A stretch of 64,000 nucleotides of DNA, from the NCBI RefSeq assembly GCF_963924675.1, contig NC_089221.1:139480263-139544262 (forward strand), read 5' to 3'. Below are positions 23,396-33,984 of this stretch, piece after piece. The notes below the pieces were generated by a model. The model was not told where the DNA came from and ran no database searches. It saw only the letters and a list, made by a program, of their open reading frames with translations. The translations under genes were made by a program, and so were the position numbers. Numbering within the stretch: the stretch's first letter is position 1; every line of letters begins with the position of its first letter. The stretch comes from Phocoena phocoena (Eukaryota; Chordata; Mammalia; Artiodactyla; Phocoenidae).

Positions 23396-24673
23396 TGTTG
23401 ACCTAAACAAAATGATGGTGTAACTGTAATACTAAGAATAGAGAAGTAGAAGTGTATGTGTGTATGGTAGAGATGAAGATGGAAAGAAAGGGAGCTAAAT
23501 ATTCATTTTCTGCACTGAGAAGGACATCCCTAACTGGAAAAAAACAAGAAGAAGCAACCTACATATGTTATTTCAAAATGTAATGGTCTCTCTCACACAA
23601 AAAGGAAAAAAATGCTTTTCTAGAGGTCAAAAATGGGGATAGGAGTGGTTGGAGGAATACTAATTCCAAAATAAAAATTTAGAACTATGTGACTTGTTTA
23701 AACATAGGCAAGCATAACTTTGATAAATTTACTTAGAAATTATAAATATGTTACATGTATAATATAAAAAAGAAAGTAGCCCTGGCAATGTTTAACCACA
23801 TATTCTGATATGATTTTTTTGTCATTTTAACTATTTGCCTGGAACTTTTGAATCATCTGAATTTTTCCTCGGGCATGAAGCCCTCTTGCTACTTCTAGAC
23901 CTCGTCTTGACTTTTGGGGCTCTTAGTGGTAATCATAGCAGCTGTAATATAAACACTTATGGCAAAGTTTTCTACTTTACCATGTGAGTAGTGACTCCTG
24001 TGCACTCTCTCGCTGAACTTTAAGGGGTTGGAAACTTCATTGTAGAACAAGTTAATCTATTCCCCACGTATGGTATTAAAATAAACAATTCCCTTAGCTG
24101 AACAGCAATACATTTCCTACTCACTATTATTTCACTAAACACCATAGCCCGTTAGAGGATGGGTAAAATCATGATTACCTACATTTAAAGGAAGGGGAAC
24201 AAAAAGCACAGGTTTAAAAGGAATTATGTGACCAAGCATCTGTCTTTAATGCAAAAAGGATATTATGACTCAGATGGTGTTATCTATAATCATGTAAATC
24301 ATATTTGGAGAAAATGTACTCAAATTACCAAAAGGCATTTACTTTATAGAAGACGTGGAACTTGAAGACCCTGAGGAAAGAGAAGATGGTGGAAAAAATG
24401 AAGAAAGCATGTATCTCTCTTGAATAATTTAATTCTCTGAGGCAACGTATTAGATGGGATCAGACATCAAAAAGCGAAATCTGGAAGAAGTGACGGGAAC
24501 ATAAATGAGCAAAGCTGTCAAGAGTGGAAGGAGCAGCTGGCACTCAGCTCTGGCTGACAGTAGCCATGCAGAAACACAGGTCTGGGAAGGACACATTTCA
24601 ATTCCTCCTGAAAAGCCAGAAATCCAACAGTTCTATGTCAAAAAGGCAATCTGAAAATTTTGAGCATAATTTA
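23396..24673. other. Unique DNA, no gene seen
   Basis: AT-rich, no repeat or splice-bounded frame recognised. Confidence 0.45.
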
Positions 24674-24835
24674 AAGGAGGAAAGGGATGGAGAAAGGGAG
24701 GGAAGGAGGGAAGGAGGGAGGGAGGGAAGAAGGAAGGAAGGAAGGAAAGAAGGAAGGAAGGAAGGAAGGAAGGAAGGAAGGGAGGGAGGGAAGCAGGGAG
24801 GGAGGGAGGGAGGGAGGGAGGGAGGGAGGGAGGAA
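24674..24835. repeat. Long purine (GGAA/GGGA) tract
   Basis: 24689-24793 is 105 bases of uninterrupted purine, then one C, then purines to 24835. The first part is GGAA-rich. The right end is a run of GGGA units. It creates spurious Lys-Glu-Gly-Arg and Pro-Ser-Leu frames on the two strands, which are not genes. Confidence 0.95.
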
Positions 24836-26185
24836 CTCAAAGAAGCTTCCAGCTATTGGATTTTAGCATATCTTCACAGACTTACAAAAGAGCAGGGGTG
24901 TATCTTTCTCCACACCGGTTCCTAAGTTCTAGTAATACCATCCCTATGAATAAAGTTAACTTGGCAAGTGGGAATACATATGAATTAGGTCTCCATTTTC
25001 TGAAGACATACAGGAAGTTTTCAAGAACAAATTATATTATATTCAAAATCTAAGAGTTCTAATTATTATTCTTATTATAGCCCAACAGGTTAAGACTTAC
25101 TAGCAGAAATAAATATGAGTTGGGTAATATGTATATTGGCTTTCTGTAGCGGGGAGGGCATTTTGTTTATATTTATTCTTTCCTGGACAAAGCTGAATAG
25201 TAAAGCTGACGATTTGAGTACAAAGCATTGTGACTGGAATCTGAAGCCATGTCCACTGCATTAGCTGCCTGAGACTGCCTTCACTCAACCCATTTATTTT
25301 CTTGTTATTACAAACGATTTAATAAGTTCTGGCTTGCTTTAGTATTGTTATAGCTAATTAAAATTGGAAGAAAATAAAAATCTGAATTGAAAAATTTTAT
25401 GTAAGAATACTTATAAATGTAACAGAGTACTATAACCTCTACATTTCCGAGTTAAAGGAAATAAAGTCTTATGGAATGGCTGCTGAGTACTCTCCTACTT
25501 TGAGAAAGAGGCAGTCATATTTTAACTAGTGCATTAACAAAATAACCCATGTATTTTACCTACAGGCTTGATTCTAATCATTCAGTTTAATTTAAAAATC
25601 AGATTTCTTTTTCTATTGTGTATGCTTTTCCCACAGCTACTGACTACTGCAATATTGGAAAATTGATGAATTTTTCTATTATTTGTCTGGCTAATTAGTG
25701 TTCATTGTTGAGGCATGTAATCCATATTTGAGATGCTCTATTAATAATATAACTTAATAATGGCACTGATATACAATTTTTATTTCCCATGCTCTCTGTA
25801 CACAGATTTACTGTGAACCAACACAGATACTTGCTTCACAGTCACAGGACAGGACCTAATTGATTTTAATGTATAAACAGACTCTGAACCCTATATGAGA
25901 AAAGCCTTTATTTTATTCACTGAATACTCAGCACCTGAAAGATAATAGTTCACATTATACCTTCATTTAATGAGAGTTTACGGAACATGAGGAAGTGGGG
26001 CTTGTTTTGTGGTCATCTAATCATTTTCTTTGATATGTAGATATTTCAAGATACTATAAAACTGATACGGTCATCTTATTTTGTTTGTATGTGTGCATGC
26101 ATATGTGGGTGTGTGTAGCTGCTTGATCTCTTTGTATTTAATTGTAGTGGTAGTAGACAACTGATACTGTTTTAATCATTCTTAT
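24836..26185. other. Unique AT-rich DNA
   Basis: No gene seen. 25910-25985 ('ttattttattcactgaatactcagcacctg') weakly resembles an L2 3' end. Confidence 0.4.
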
Positions 26186-26189
26186 GAAA

Positions 26190-26770
26190 GACTTTCCTAT
26201 GGGACTGGTGTCAGAATCCTGGTGCTATCTTTGATAATGATAGTGATGAGAGAGAGTGAAAAAAAATGCAGCTTCTGACATTCAGAAGTTGGCCTGACAC
26301 GCACAGCTAGGCCATGTTATTCTATCAGACACAAACATTCTCACAAAATACCATCCTCTCACAAGGTTACACTGAAACTATGATAAAATGAGACCACTTA
26401 GTAATTGTGTCTGAGCACAATAAAAACGATGTCTATAGACCACCCATAAATAAACACTACTTCTTTACTAGTCACAACCTTTCCTCTTTCTCGTCTTCCC
26501 TCACTATAGATGATACTTGAGCTATTCAACCATAGAATTGCCCTCCGTTTCTGGCAGCATCCAATCTAGAGAGAACCCGCATTACTTTAGACCTTCCCCC
26601 AGTTACCTGACCAAAGCTCAAATCCTATACAGGCTCTTTCTAACACCCTCTTACTGAGACAGTTAGTGCACGGTTCCCCATGATGTGTATTCTCCCTTGC
26701 TGAAATGAATAATAAGCCCAACTTCCTCAGCTACAGGTATGTTCCTGGAGGTCTCTGGCTAGAGGGCACT
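26190..26770. repeat. LTR-like repeat, copy B
   Basis: Same orientation as copy A at 11270-11850 and clearly homologous over 26585-26770. Copy B keeps 'ccttcccccagttacctgaccaaagctcaaatcc', 'gatgtgtattctccctt' and 'ctacaggtatgttcctgg'. Both copies are heavily diverged. Family not named. Confidence 0.6.
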
Positions 26771-26867
26771 ATGATAATAACAGCAACAACAACAACAAAA
26801 ATAATCTATTGCTCACTTTACTACAGCCACAATCCTCCTTGCTACTTTGTTTTCTGCCCTTCACTTT

Positions 26868-27180
26868 TTAAAAATTGAAGCATAGTTAATTTAAAATATT
26901 GTGTTAGTTGCAGGTGTACAGCAAAGTGATTCAGTTATAAATATTCTTTTTCAGATTGTTTTCCCTTATGTGTTATTAAAAAATATTGAGTATATTTCCC
27001 TGTGCTATATAGTAGGTTCTGTTGGTGATCTATTTTATATATAATAGTGTGTATCTGTTAATCCCAAACTCCCAAACTAATCTATCCCTCACACCCCCAT
27101 TTTTCCCCTTTGGTAACGATAACTTTGTTTTCTATGTCTGTGATTCTATTTCTGTTTTGTATGTAAGTTAATTTGGGTTT
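26868..27180 (-). mobile_element. L1 3' UTR, reverse orientation
   Basis: Begins at a reversed poly(A) region (TTTTTAAAAATTGAAGCATA) and reads as the reverse of the older L1 3' UTR type, including 'tccctgtgctatatagtaggttctg' and 'ggtaacgataactttgttttctatgtctgtgattc'. Confidence 0.93.
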
Positions 27181-27233
27181 TTTTTTGTTTGTTTGTTTTG
27201 TCTTTTTGTCAGATTATTCATAAGACTTATTTT

Positions 27234-27403
27234 TTAAATTAATTTTTATTGGAGTATAGTTGATTTACAATGTTGTGGGATTGGGAAATTGGGATTGACA
27301 TATACACACTACTATATATAAATAGATAACTAATAAGAACCTACCGTAGAGCACAGGGAACTCTACTCAACACTCTGTAATGACCTATATGGGAAAAGAA
27401 TCT
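27234..27403 (-). mobile_element. L1 fragment with internal inversion
   Basis: 27234-27277 is the reversed L1 3' terminus ('tggagtatagttgatttacaatgttgtg'). From about 27278 to 27403 the sequence is L1 3' UTR in the opposite, plus orientation ('gggattgacatatacacactac' to 'gggaaaagaatct'). This layout is what twin priming produces. Confidence 0.85.
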
Positions 27404-27404
27404 C

Positions 27405-27545
27405 CTTGATACTTTGAATGCAACTCACACACACCCCTCCTCAGGACATTCTGTTCTCGCTGTTCCTTCTGCCTGGATAATTATTAACTAGCGACCTGCA
27501 TTATTCCTCTCCAGTTTCTTCCAGATCTATATAAAAGTGATTACT
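27405..27545 (+). repeat. LINE-2 fragment
   Basis: 'cctcctcaggacattctgttctcgctgttccttctgcctgg' matches the L2 body. Short. Confidence 0.55.
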
Positions 27546-28025
27546 GGATAATAAATTGTTGCAAAACTCAGAGGCTTAAACAGCATTATTTTATTCTCAA
27601 TCATGTGTGTGTGGATTTTCTGGGGGTCAAATGAACTAAAATGGGCTTGTCTGTGGTTTCTGCTTCAAGCTGTGGGCCCCAGGACTGGAGGGTACCACTG
27701 TGGGTTGAGCCCATGTACATTTCATATATATCCATTCTGTAGTGAAGGGACAATAGTTATCTATAAGAAATGTTCTCATGCAAATGGTAGAGCCACAAAA
27801 CAGTATGCTTCACTGCATAAGCACATTTCAAGCCTTTGTTTTCTTCATAGCTGCTAACATCCCATTGATCAAGGCAAGTCACATCACCAAGTCTAAAAGA
27901 AGCAGGGTAGTGGCCTCCTCCTTTGGTGGCAGGAACTACAAAGTTATATGACATAGGGTGTGGATATAGGGATAAGTGAAGAATTGGGACTGGGACCCAT
28001 AACTCAATCTACCGCAAGATCTTGG
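27546..28025. other. Possible old dispersed repeat
   Basis: 'ttgcaaaactcagaggcttaaacagcattattttattctcaa' at 27558-27600 looks like the start of a widespread mammalian repeat. The rest is too diverged. Small frames on both strands carry no recognisable domain. Confidence 0.35.
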
Positions 28026-28027
28026 CA

Positions 28028-28330
28028 TAAATTTTATCTTTAAAGAGAGAACTTCCTCAATCACTCTCTAATGTCACAGCTCCTCCATCCCCATTACTTC
28101 CTTTTATCAAGCTTTGTTTTCATTTAAACTTTCACAATCTGATCTGTGTGTTTGTGTGGGTTTATTACAGAATTTGCCAACCCAGCCCACCCCCATACCC
28201 AGCCATACACACACATGGATGTAAGCGCCAAGGAGGACAGAATTTTGTCTGGCTTGTTAATTGCTGTGTCCTCAGTACTTAGAATGCACCTGGTACTTAT
28301 TAGACACTACATTATTATTGAGCACTCTGG
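28028..28330 (+). repeat. LINE-2 3' end
   Basis: Body and 3' end landmarks: 'cttcctcaatcactctctaatgtcac', 'gcgccaaggaggacagaattttgtctggctt', 'ctcagtacttagaatgcacctgg'. Confidence 0.7.
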
Positions 28331-28771
28331 GATCCTAAAGCCAAGAGGAGGTCTTATGAAGATAGAAATACCTATGGACATTGACATTTCAATAGGTAGA
28401 TAATACTATTCCGTTATTGGCCCAAGATGGAGATCATTGGGGGGGTCTATAAAAACAGTAATTATTAGCTATATGTAAAATGGGAATATTGCTGTAGGAT
28501 TATATATTGATGAATTATCATTCAGTTGAAATGTATATTTTAAGATGATAGGAAAAGAAAGGTTTAGTGATATTTATTACTTAAAAGATGGCTTATATTT
28601 TATTTACACAGACTGTTTCCAATTTAGAAATTATAATACCGAAGCAACAAGGATTGAGCTAAATCCAACGGAGGACTAAAACAGTAAAATGAACACAATT
28701 TTCAAAAGAACTATCTCAGAACTTTACTCTAGATAAGTTTCAGTTTATATTAGTTTTCTCATAATGCCCAA
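28331..28771. other. No feature recognised
   Basis: AT-rich unique sequence. 28772-28787 is the left target duplication of the next SINE. Confidence 0.45.
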
Positions 28772-28787
28772 CTATCTTTCTATTCTT

Positions 28788-29119
28788 TTTTTTAATCTAT
28801 TTATTTATTTGTTTGTTTTTGGCTTCATTGAGTCTTTGTTGCTGCACGTGGGCTTTTCTCTAGTTGTGGTGAGCAGGGGCTACTCTTCGTTGCAGTGCAC
28901 AGGCTTCTCATCGTGGTGGCTTCTCTTGTTGTGGAGCACGGGCTCTAGGTGCGTGGGTTTCTGTAGTTGTGGTTCACGGGCTCTAGAACGCAGGCTCAGT
29001 AGTTGTGGCACACGGGCTTAGTTGCTCTGTGGCATGTGGAATCTTCCGGGACCAGGGCTCAAACCCGTGTTCGCTGCATTGGCAGACAGATTCCTAATCA
29101 CTGCACCACCAGGGAAGTC
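28788..29119 (-). mobile_element. CHR-2-like tRNA-derived SINE
   Basis: Reversed SINE with its tail region at the left and its tRNA-like head at the right (reverse of GGACTTCCCTGGTGGTGCAG). A pol III B-box-like GGTTTGAGCC is readable on the minus strand near 29060. It is longer (332 bases) and more diverged than the CHR-1 copies. The 16-base flanks at 28772-28787 and 29120-29135 differ at one base, giving a good target duplication. The family name is from memory. Confidence 0.88.
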
Positions 29120-29135
29120 CTATCTTTCTCTTCTT

Positions 29136-29756
29136 AATGACTATTAGGGCCATTTGTTTCTGGACATTTCACTGAAAAATGATGACTCATAACACTCACA
29201 CGTACTGAAATATCAACATGTGTGATGAATCTGACAATGAATGACATCTTTTTTTCTTAAATTTGTTAAAATATTTTTCTTAATACAGACAAAATATAGG
29301 TCTAGCTACACTAAAGAAGTTTCACTAATATTTAGCAGTCAAGCTTAAAAATTATAATTGACTATTAAACCTTTAATTATATAAAAGAGGAAAACAACTA
29401 TAATAAAATGAAAAATTTATTTAAAAAATTAATTTGTGTTAAATCTGAGTCAATATTAAAACTATTTTGGGATTGGCATTTTGCTATTTCAGAGATGAAA
29501 TTACATGCATTTCAATAAAAAACGCTTGAATGCTTAGAGATGGCATTTTAATTTTGTCTGCACAGTGCTAAACATTCACATATTTGAAGGTATATTCATA
29601 GGATGAAAATAAATAAATAACACAGATATATTTTTTTTCCATTTTAAAATCAAGATTTCTTGGCACCAATAAAGATTTTGGATTGTGCAAGTTTCTGAAA
29701 TATAGGATCAGAGTTAGAAGGGTTTTAGAAGTCAATTTACTGAGCAATGTCAAAAA
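29136..29756. other. No feature recognised
   Basis: AT-rich unique sequence. Confidence 0.45.
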
Positions 29757-29767
29757 CTCCATTACAG

Positions 29768-29978
29768 GGCTTCCCTGGTGGCGCAGTGGTTGAGAGTCCG
29801 CCTGCCGATGCAGGGGACACGGGTTCGTGCCCCGGTCCGGGAAGATCCCACATGCCGCGGAGCGGCTAGGCCCGTGAGCCATGGCCGCTGAGCCTGCGCG
29901 TCCGGAGTCTGTGCTCCGCAACAGGAGAGGCTACAACACTGAGAGGTCCGCGTACCGCAAAAAAACCCCAAAAAAAAC
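29768..29978 (+). mobile_element. CHR-1 tRNA-derived SINE
   Basis: A full-length SINE: head GGCTTCCCTGGTGGCGCAGT, B-box-like GGTTCGTGC at 29822-29830, CpG-rich body, end GTACCGC and an A-rich tail. Perfect 11-base target duplication CTCCATTACAG at 29757-29767 and 29979-29989. The density of CpGs and low divergence point to a fairly young insertion. The family is typical of cetaceans. Confidence 0.95.
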
Positions 29979-29989
29979 CTCCATTACAG

Positions 29990-30192
29990 AATACCTCTCA
30001 GATGCTCATCCATCCTCTAATTGCATACAGTGCAAGGACAATGAACTCACTATTTCCCAAGACACTCCATGCTCATATTGATAATCCCATTTATAGAAAA
30101 AGTCTTTCTATGCTATTCCCCTGGACAATGAAAAAAAATACATAAATTGCAACAAATTCTCTATTTTTTATAACTGCAAAAGTATATAATTA
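29990..30192. other. Unique DNA
   Basis: No feature recognised. 30193-30205 is the left target duplication of the next element. Confidence 0.4.
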
Positions 30193-30205
30193 AAATCAAG
30201 ACTAG

Positions 30206-30476
30206 GTTCTTTTCCCATATTGGCCATTACAGAGTACTGAGTAGAGTTCCCTGTGCTATACAGAAGGTTCTTATTAGTTTAGTTATCTACTTTATATATA
30301 GTAGTGTGTATATGTCAATCCCAATCTTCCAATTTATACCTCTTTAACTCCTGGTAACCATAAGTTTGTTTTCTTTTTTAATTGGTGTATAGTTGTCTTA
30401 CAATGTTGTTAGCTTCTACTGTACAGTGAAGTATAAATCAACTATACTCCAATAAAGTTTTTAAAAAATAAAAAAT
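30206..30476 (+). mobile_element. Scrambled L1 3' insertion with target duplication
   Basis: Three L1 pieces lie between perfect 13-base duplications AAATCAAGACTAG (30193-30205 and 30477-30489). 30206-30374 is 3' UTR in reverse, 30380-30430 is the 3' terminus in reverse, and 30431-30476 is the 3' terminus and tail in plus orientation ending CCAATAAAG and A-rich sequence. The order of the two reversed pieces is swapped relative to a simple 5' inversion. Confidence 0.9.
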
Positions 30477-30489
30477 AAATCAAGACTAG

Positions 30490-30824
30490 TGTTCCAAAAG
30501 TTGAACCTTCTAAAGTCCCCTCAATTCATTTGATTGCAAATATCTGCAACATCTTTCTTCCAGAATTTTTGTTAACAGTATGATTTAGACCTCTTTTTAA
30601 AACTAAAGAAACAGATCCAGAAGGAGAAAAAAATATGTTGGCAGAAGTATGATCAATAAAAAGAGCTTGGACTAGAATCTATGATTTTAAACCACAGTTG
30701 AGGACTCCAATTCAGTTCCTGTATTATAGAAGAATTATAACTGAGGTGTATACATCTATACACTAAAGTATATATAGTATTCATAAAGTAGATAAAAAAT
30801 GAAACATGATAATTTTATTCATGT
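30490..30824. other. No feature recognised
   Basis: Unique AT-rich sequence. Confidence 0.45.
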
Positions 30825-30925
30825 CACTCATTCATTTATTACAAAACTCCTTATTGAATGTTTAATAGGTGTCGGATCCTGTTTTAGGCACCTAATAGCT
30901 CACAGACCCAGAGGCTTTTATAAAA
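30825..30925 (-). repeat. LINE-2 3' end fragment, reverse
   Basis: 'cattcatttattacaaaactccttattgaatgtttaataggtgtcgg' and 'tgttttaggcacc' match a reversed L2 end. Confidence 0.6.
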
Positions 30926-32197
30926 TCACTGTAGAAGTATAGCAACAGAGACCTTCCATATACAAAGGTGTTGATACCAACCTAGTCAAAGAGACATAGG
31001 TACAAAATTAACTTTTACTAAGAGGAACACTGATGCTGTTGTGGCATCTCAGATTGAGAATGAGATTCATTTGTTGGTGCAATAAATTGCTAAAGGCAGT
31101 GGTATAGAAAATGACTGTAGAGCTGAGTAAAGCCCTAGGGGTTGAAATAAGGCACTAGGTCCTACTCAACTGAGCTGATGGGCACTGTCTCTTGCTAAAA
31201 CCAGCAATTTTTCATCCAGTTAATTGTGAACCAGACAAACATGGTCTGAAAAATATACCTTGGTGTAATCTGCAAGTATTAACCTCTGTTAAGTTTTGAG
31301 GTATGAAATGAAATGGACAGCCCATTGTTTTTGTCTTTGGCATGAATTGTTGAATATGAAACCATCTGTTACTTTACTGGGAGATATAAGTGAAGGTGGC
31401 AAATGCTTATTTATAATGGCCGTCTTTTTCTTAGACTTGTTAAAGATAAAAAAAACTGTATGGGGCCCTAACAGAAATTCCAATTCCAGAAAATCCAGAA
31501 GGTAAAACTCTCCTTTGAGCAATGGCTCTTTATTACTTGAAAGGGGAAAAGAGATTTTAAACATAATTAAAATAGTGATCTTGCAAATCTTTCACCTACA
31601 GGAGATTTTTCTATTAATAATTTGTGCTACATAATAGGCCATTTGAAGATTAATTGACTATGTAGAAACCACGTGTTCAGGGTCCCTGGAACTATCTGAC
31701 ATTCATAGTTGTATACATTTTTCTCAATATATTGGTAGATGATCTGTGTTAAGGTAATACCCTTGGAATCCACTAGCAGGAAGAGATGAATACTTTTATG
31801 AATGTGTTGTGTTTCATGAGGTGTCTCTTTGACTGCATATTTCTTAGAGTAAAGGTACGTTAATATTAGTCATCTACTTCTTTTAAAGTTTTAACTGTTT
31901 GCAGATAAGATGAATAGAAATAAACTTATTTACATAACAATGATTATTAGGAAATAAACTTTCCAACACCTTGCATAAACTCAAGGTACCCCATTATCCA
32001 GCTACCCTGTACCATTTTCTTCACCACATAAGGATCCAGAATATATTATCCATAATTCTGTCCTCTAAAACTTGAAATTCTGAATTGCAATGATTCTACC
32101 CAAATACCCATAAGACTTGTAAAAGAGTGATATTTATAAATTTATCATTATTGTCCAATAAGTTGACAAAGATCAAAACCTGAAACTCTGTTTAGTT
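30926..32197. other. Unique DNA, no gene seen
   Basis: Overlapping short frames on both strands at 31289-31564 have no recognisable domain. 31994-32026 is one half of a direct repeat (see findings). Confidence 0.45.
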
Positions 32198-32420
32198 CAG
32201 GAGTCAACAAACTACTCCAGCAAGCTAAATCCAGCTTGGTGCCTTTTTTGGTAAATAAAGTTTTACTGGAACATAGCCATACCTATTCCTGTACTTATAG
32301 TCTATTACTTCTTTCATGCACAATGGCAGAGTTGAATAGTTGCAATAGGGCATATGGCCCATAAAGCGTAAAATATTTACCATCTGACTATATACAGAAA
32401 AATTTTTGATGCTTGGTCTA
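32198..32420 (-). mobile_element. MER3-like hAT element, first copy
   Basis: Starts CAGGAGTCAACAAACTACTC and carries 'taaataaagttttactggaacatagcc' and 'gttgaatagttgcaatagggcatatggccc'. It is related in reverse orientation to 34992-35213. Non-autonomous hAT-Charlie type; the MER3 name is from memory. Confidence 0.75.
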
Positions 32421-32464
32421 GACTGTTTACTATGTTTCAATACCACATTCTTATTCATCAAATC

Positions 32465-32637
32465 TTGTTACTCCTACCTCTTAAATAAATGAATCTTTAT
32501 TTCTTTCACCTTCTCCATTATCTCTGCTACAAAGCTAATCCAGTTCCTTACTACTTCCCTGAATGAATACAACATCTTCTTAACTGGTCTCCTGTAGTCC
32601 CACCAAAATCAATTCACCTTCAATACTAATGATGGGT
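32465..32637 (+). repeat. LINE-2 fragment, 5' of an L1 insertion
   Basis: 'aatccagttccttactacttccctgaatgaatacaacatcttcttaactggtctcctg' is an L2-type body. It may continue after the L1 at 33240. Confidence 0.5.
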
Positions 32638-32703
32638 AAAGAAGTGGGTCTAATGGAAACAACCTAAACGTCCACTGACAGATGAATGTGTAAAGAAGAT
32701 GTG

Positions 32704-32705
<2 letters not shown>

Positions 32706-32743
<38 letters not shown>
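32706..32743. repeat. (CA)n microsatellite
   Basis: About 19 uninterrupted CA units, inside L1 ORF2 at a normally TACATATATACA position. Confidence 0.95.
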
Positions 32744-32745
<2 letters not shown>

Positions 32746-33096
32746 GAATATTACTCAGCCATAGAAAAGAATGAAATAGTGCCATTTGCAGCAAATGTGA
32801 ATGGACCTAGAGATTATCATACTAAGCAAAGTAAGTCAGAAAGACAAATACCACATGATATCACTTATATGTGGAATCTAAAATATGACACAAATCACAC
32901 ATCTATGAAACAAAAATAGGCTCATAGACATAGAGAACAGACTTGTGGTTGCCAAAGGGGAGGGGGGTGGGAGAAAGGATTTAGACTTTGGGATTAGCAG
33001 AGGCACACTATTATATACGGGATGGATAAACAAGTTTCTATTGTATAGCACAGGGAACTACAGTCAATATCTTGTGACAAACCATAATGGAAAAGA

Positions 33097-33100
<4 letters not shown>

Positions 33101-33138
<38 letters not shown>

Positions 33139-33145
33139 ATATGTA
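33101..33145. repeat. (TA)n microsatellite
   Basis: Uninterrupted TA units then GTATGTATATATG, in the L1 3' UTR at its normally short 'gtatatgtat' motif. Confidence 0.93.
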
Positions 33146-33240
33146 AGTATAACTGAGTCACTTTAGTATACAGAAGAAATTAACACAACATTGTAAATCA
33201 CCTATACTTCAATAAAATTAAAAAAAAATAAACGGGTCTA

Positions 33241-33760
33241 TTAAACTTTTGGAGAGCTTAAGAAAACTGTCCACATTTATTAGCATCTTGTATAAAGCTC
33301 TTCACATTCTAGGCTCAAATTAATTTAAATTAGACTTACTCATTGTCTTACATGAAGTCAAAACTATTACCCAGCTACCCTATACCATTTTTTTCACCAG
33401 CATCTTGCTTTTGCATGTATTGTTTCCTCTCCCTGGGATGCCTATCTCCTCCTTAATCAACCAAACTCCTATTCATATTTTAAGTCCTTTCTTAAATGTC
33501 ACATACACAGCTAAGCCCGTTCTGATTACCAATGGCTTAAATGTTAGTGTTTTCTAATGAGCCCTAATAGTACGTTGTATGTACCTCTTACCACATTGTA
33601 TTGGACATACTTATTTGTATCTGATTTTTATACAGGTCATTTTTTTTAACATTTTTGTGAGTTTTTCAAGGACCAGGACCATGACTTAGTCATCTCTGTC
33701 TCTGAAGCCTTGAACAAAACCTGGCTGGGTAAATTAGTGTTTGCTTAATGGACAAATTAA
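33241..33760 (+). repeat. LINE-2 3' end
   Basis: Clear from about 33390: 'tctccctgggatgcctatctcctcc', 'cctttcttaaatgtcac', 'cacattgtattggacatac', 'aaggaccaggaccatgac', 'gtgtttgcttaatgg'. 33367-33399 is the second half of a direct repeat with 31994-32026. Confidence 0.8.
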
Positions 33761-33984
33761 AAAAGTAGCATTCAGAGTATCCTAAAATCATGAGAGTCTT
33801 TTCTATGAAGTGGTTGCTGCCATTAAATCTCTATTTTAATTTACTCTGATTCCCACTTGCTTAATAACAGCTCCCAAATTAAAAAGTCAGTATATTATTT
33901 TAATATGATGAACAGGAGCTAAATGTATATGGGAATTTATTCATATTTGTAGAATAATTATCTGTCATAGCCATCATATACATA
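33761..33984. other. No feature recognised
   Basis: AT-rich unique sequence. Confidence 0.4.

Larger units (their letters stand above)
32653..33230 (+). mobile_element. L1 3' end with CA and TA repeats
   Basis: Starts in late ORF2 (ATGGAAACAACCTAAACGTC), interrupted at a TACATATATACAATGG-type site by a CA repeat. The 3' UTR carries a TA repeat and the end is CTTCAATAAAATT plus A's. GGGTCTA at 32646-32652 and 33234-33240 is a candidate target duplication. Confidence 0.92.

Noticed and set aside
24524..24925. 133-codon frame rich in Lys-Glu-Gly-Arg, with a Pro-Ser-Leu frame on the other strand
   Set aside because: Both are translations of the GGAA/GGGA repeat.
28764..29021. 85-codon frame with a hydrophobic start and Cys/Trp-rich end
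   Set aside because: It is the CHR-2-like SINE read antisense, not a membrane protein.
29768..29850. Possible tRNA gene because of A- and B-box-like motifs
   Set aside because: The motifs belong to the tRNA-derived head of a SINE. No cloverleaf-forming tRNA sequence is preserved.
32686..33166. Frames with His-Thr and Ile-Tyr runs
   Set aside because: CA and TA microsatellites within an L1 tail.
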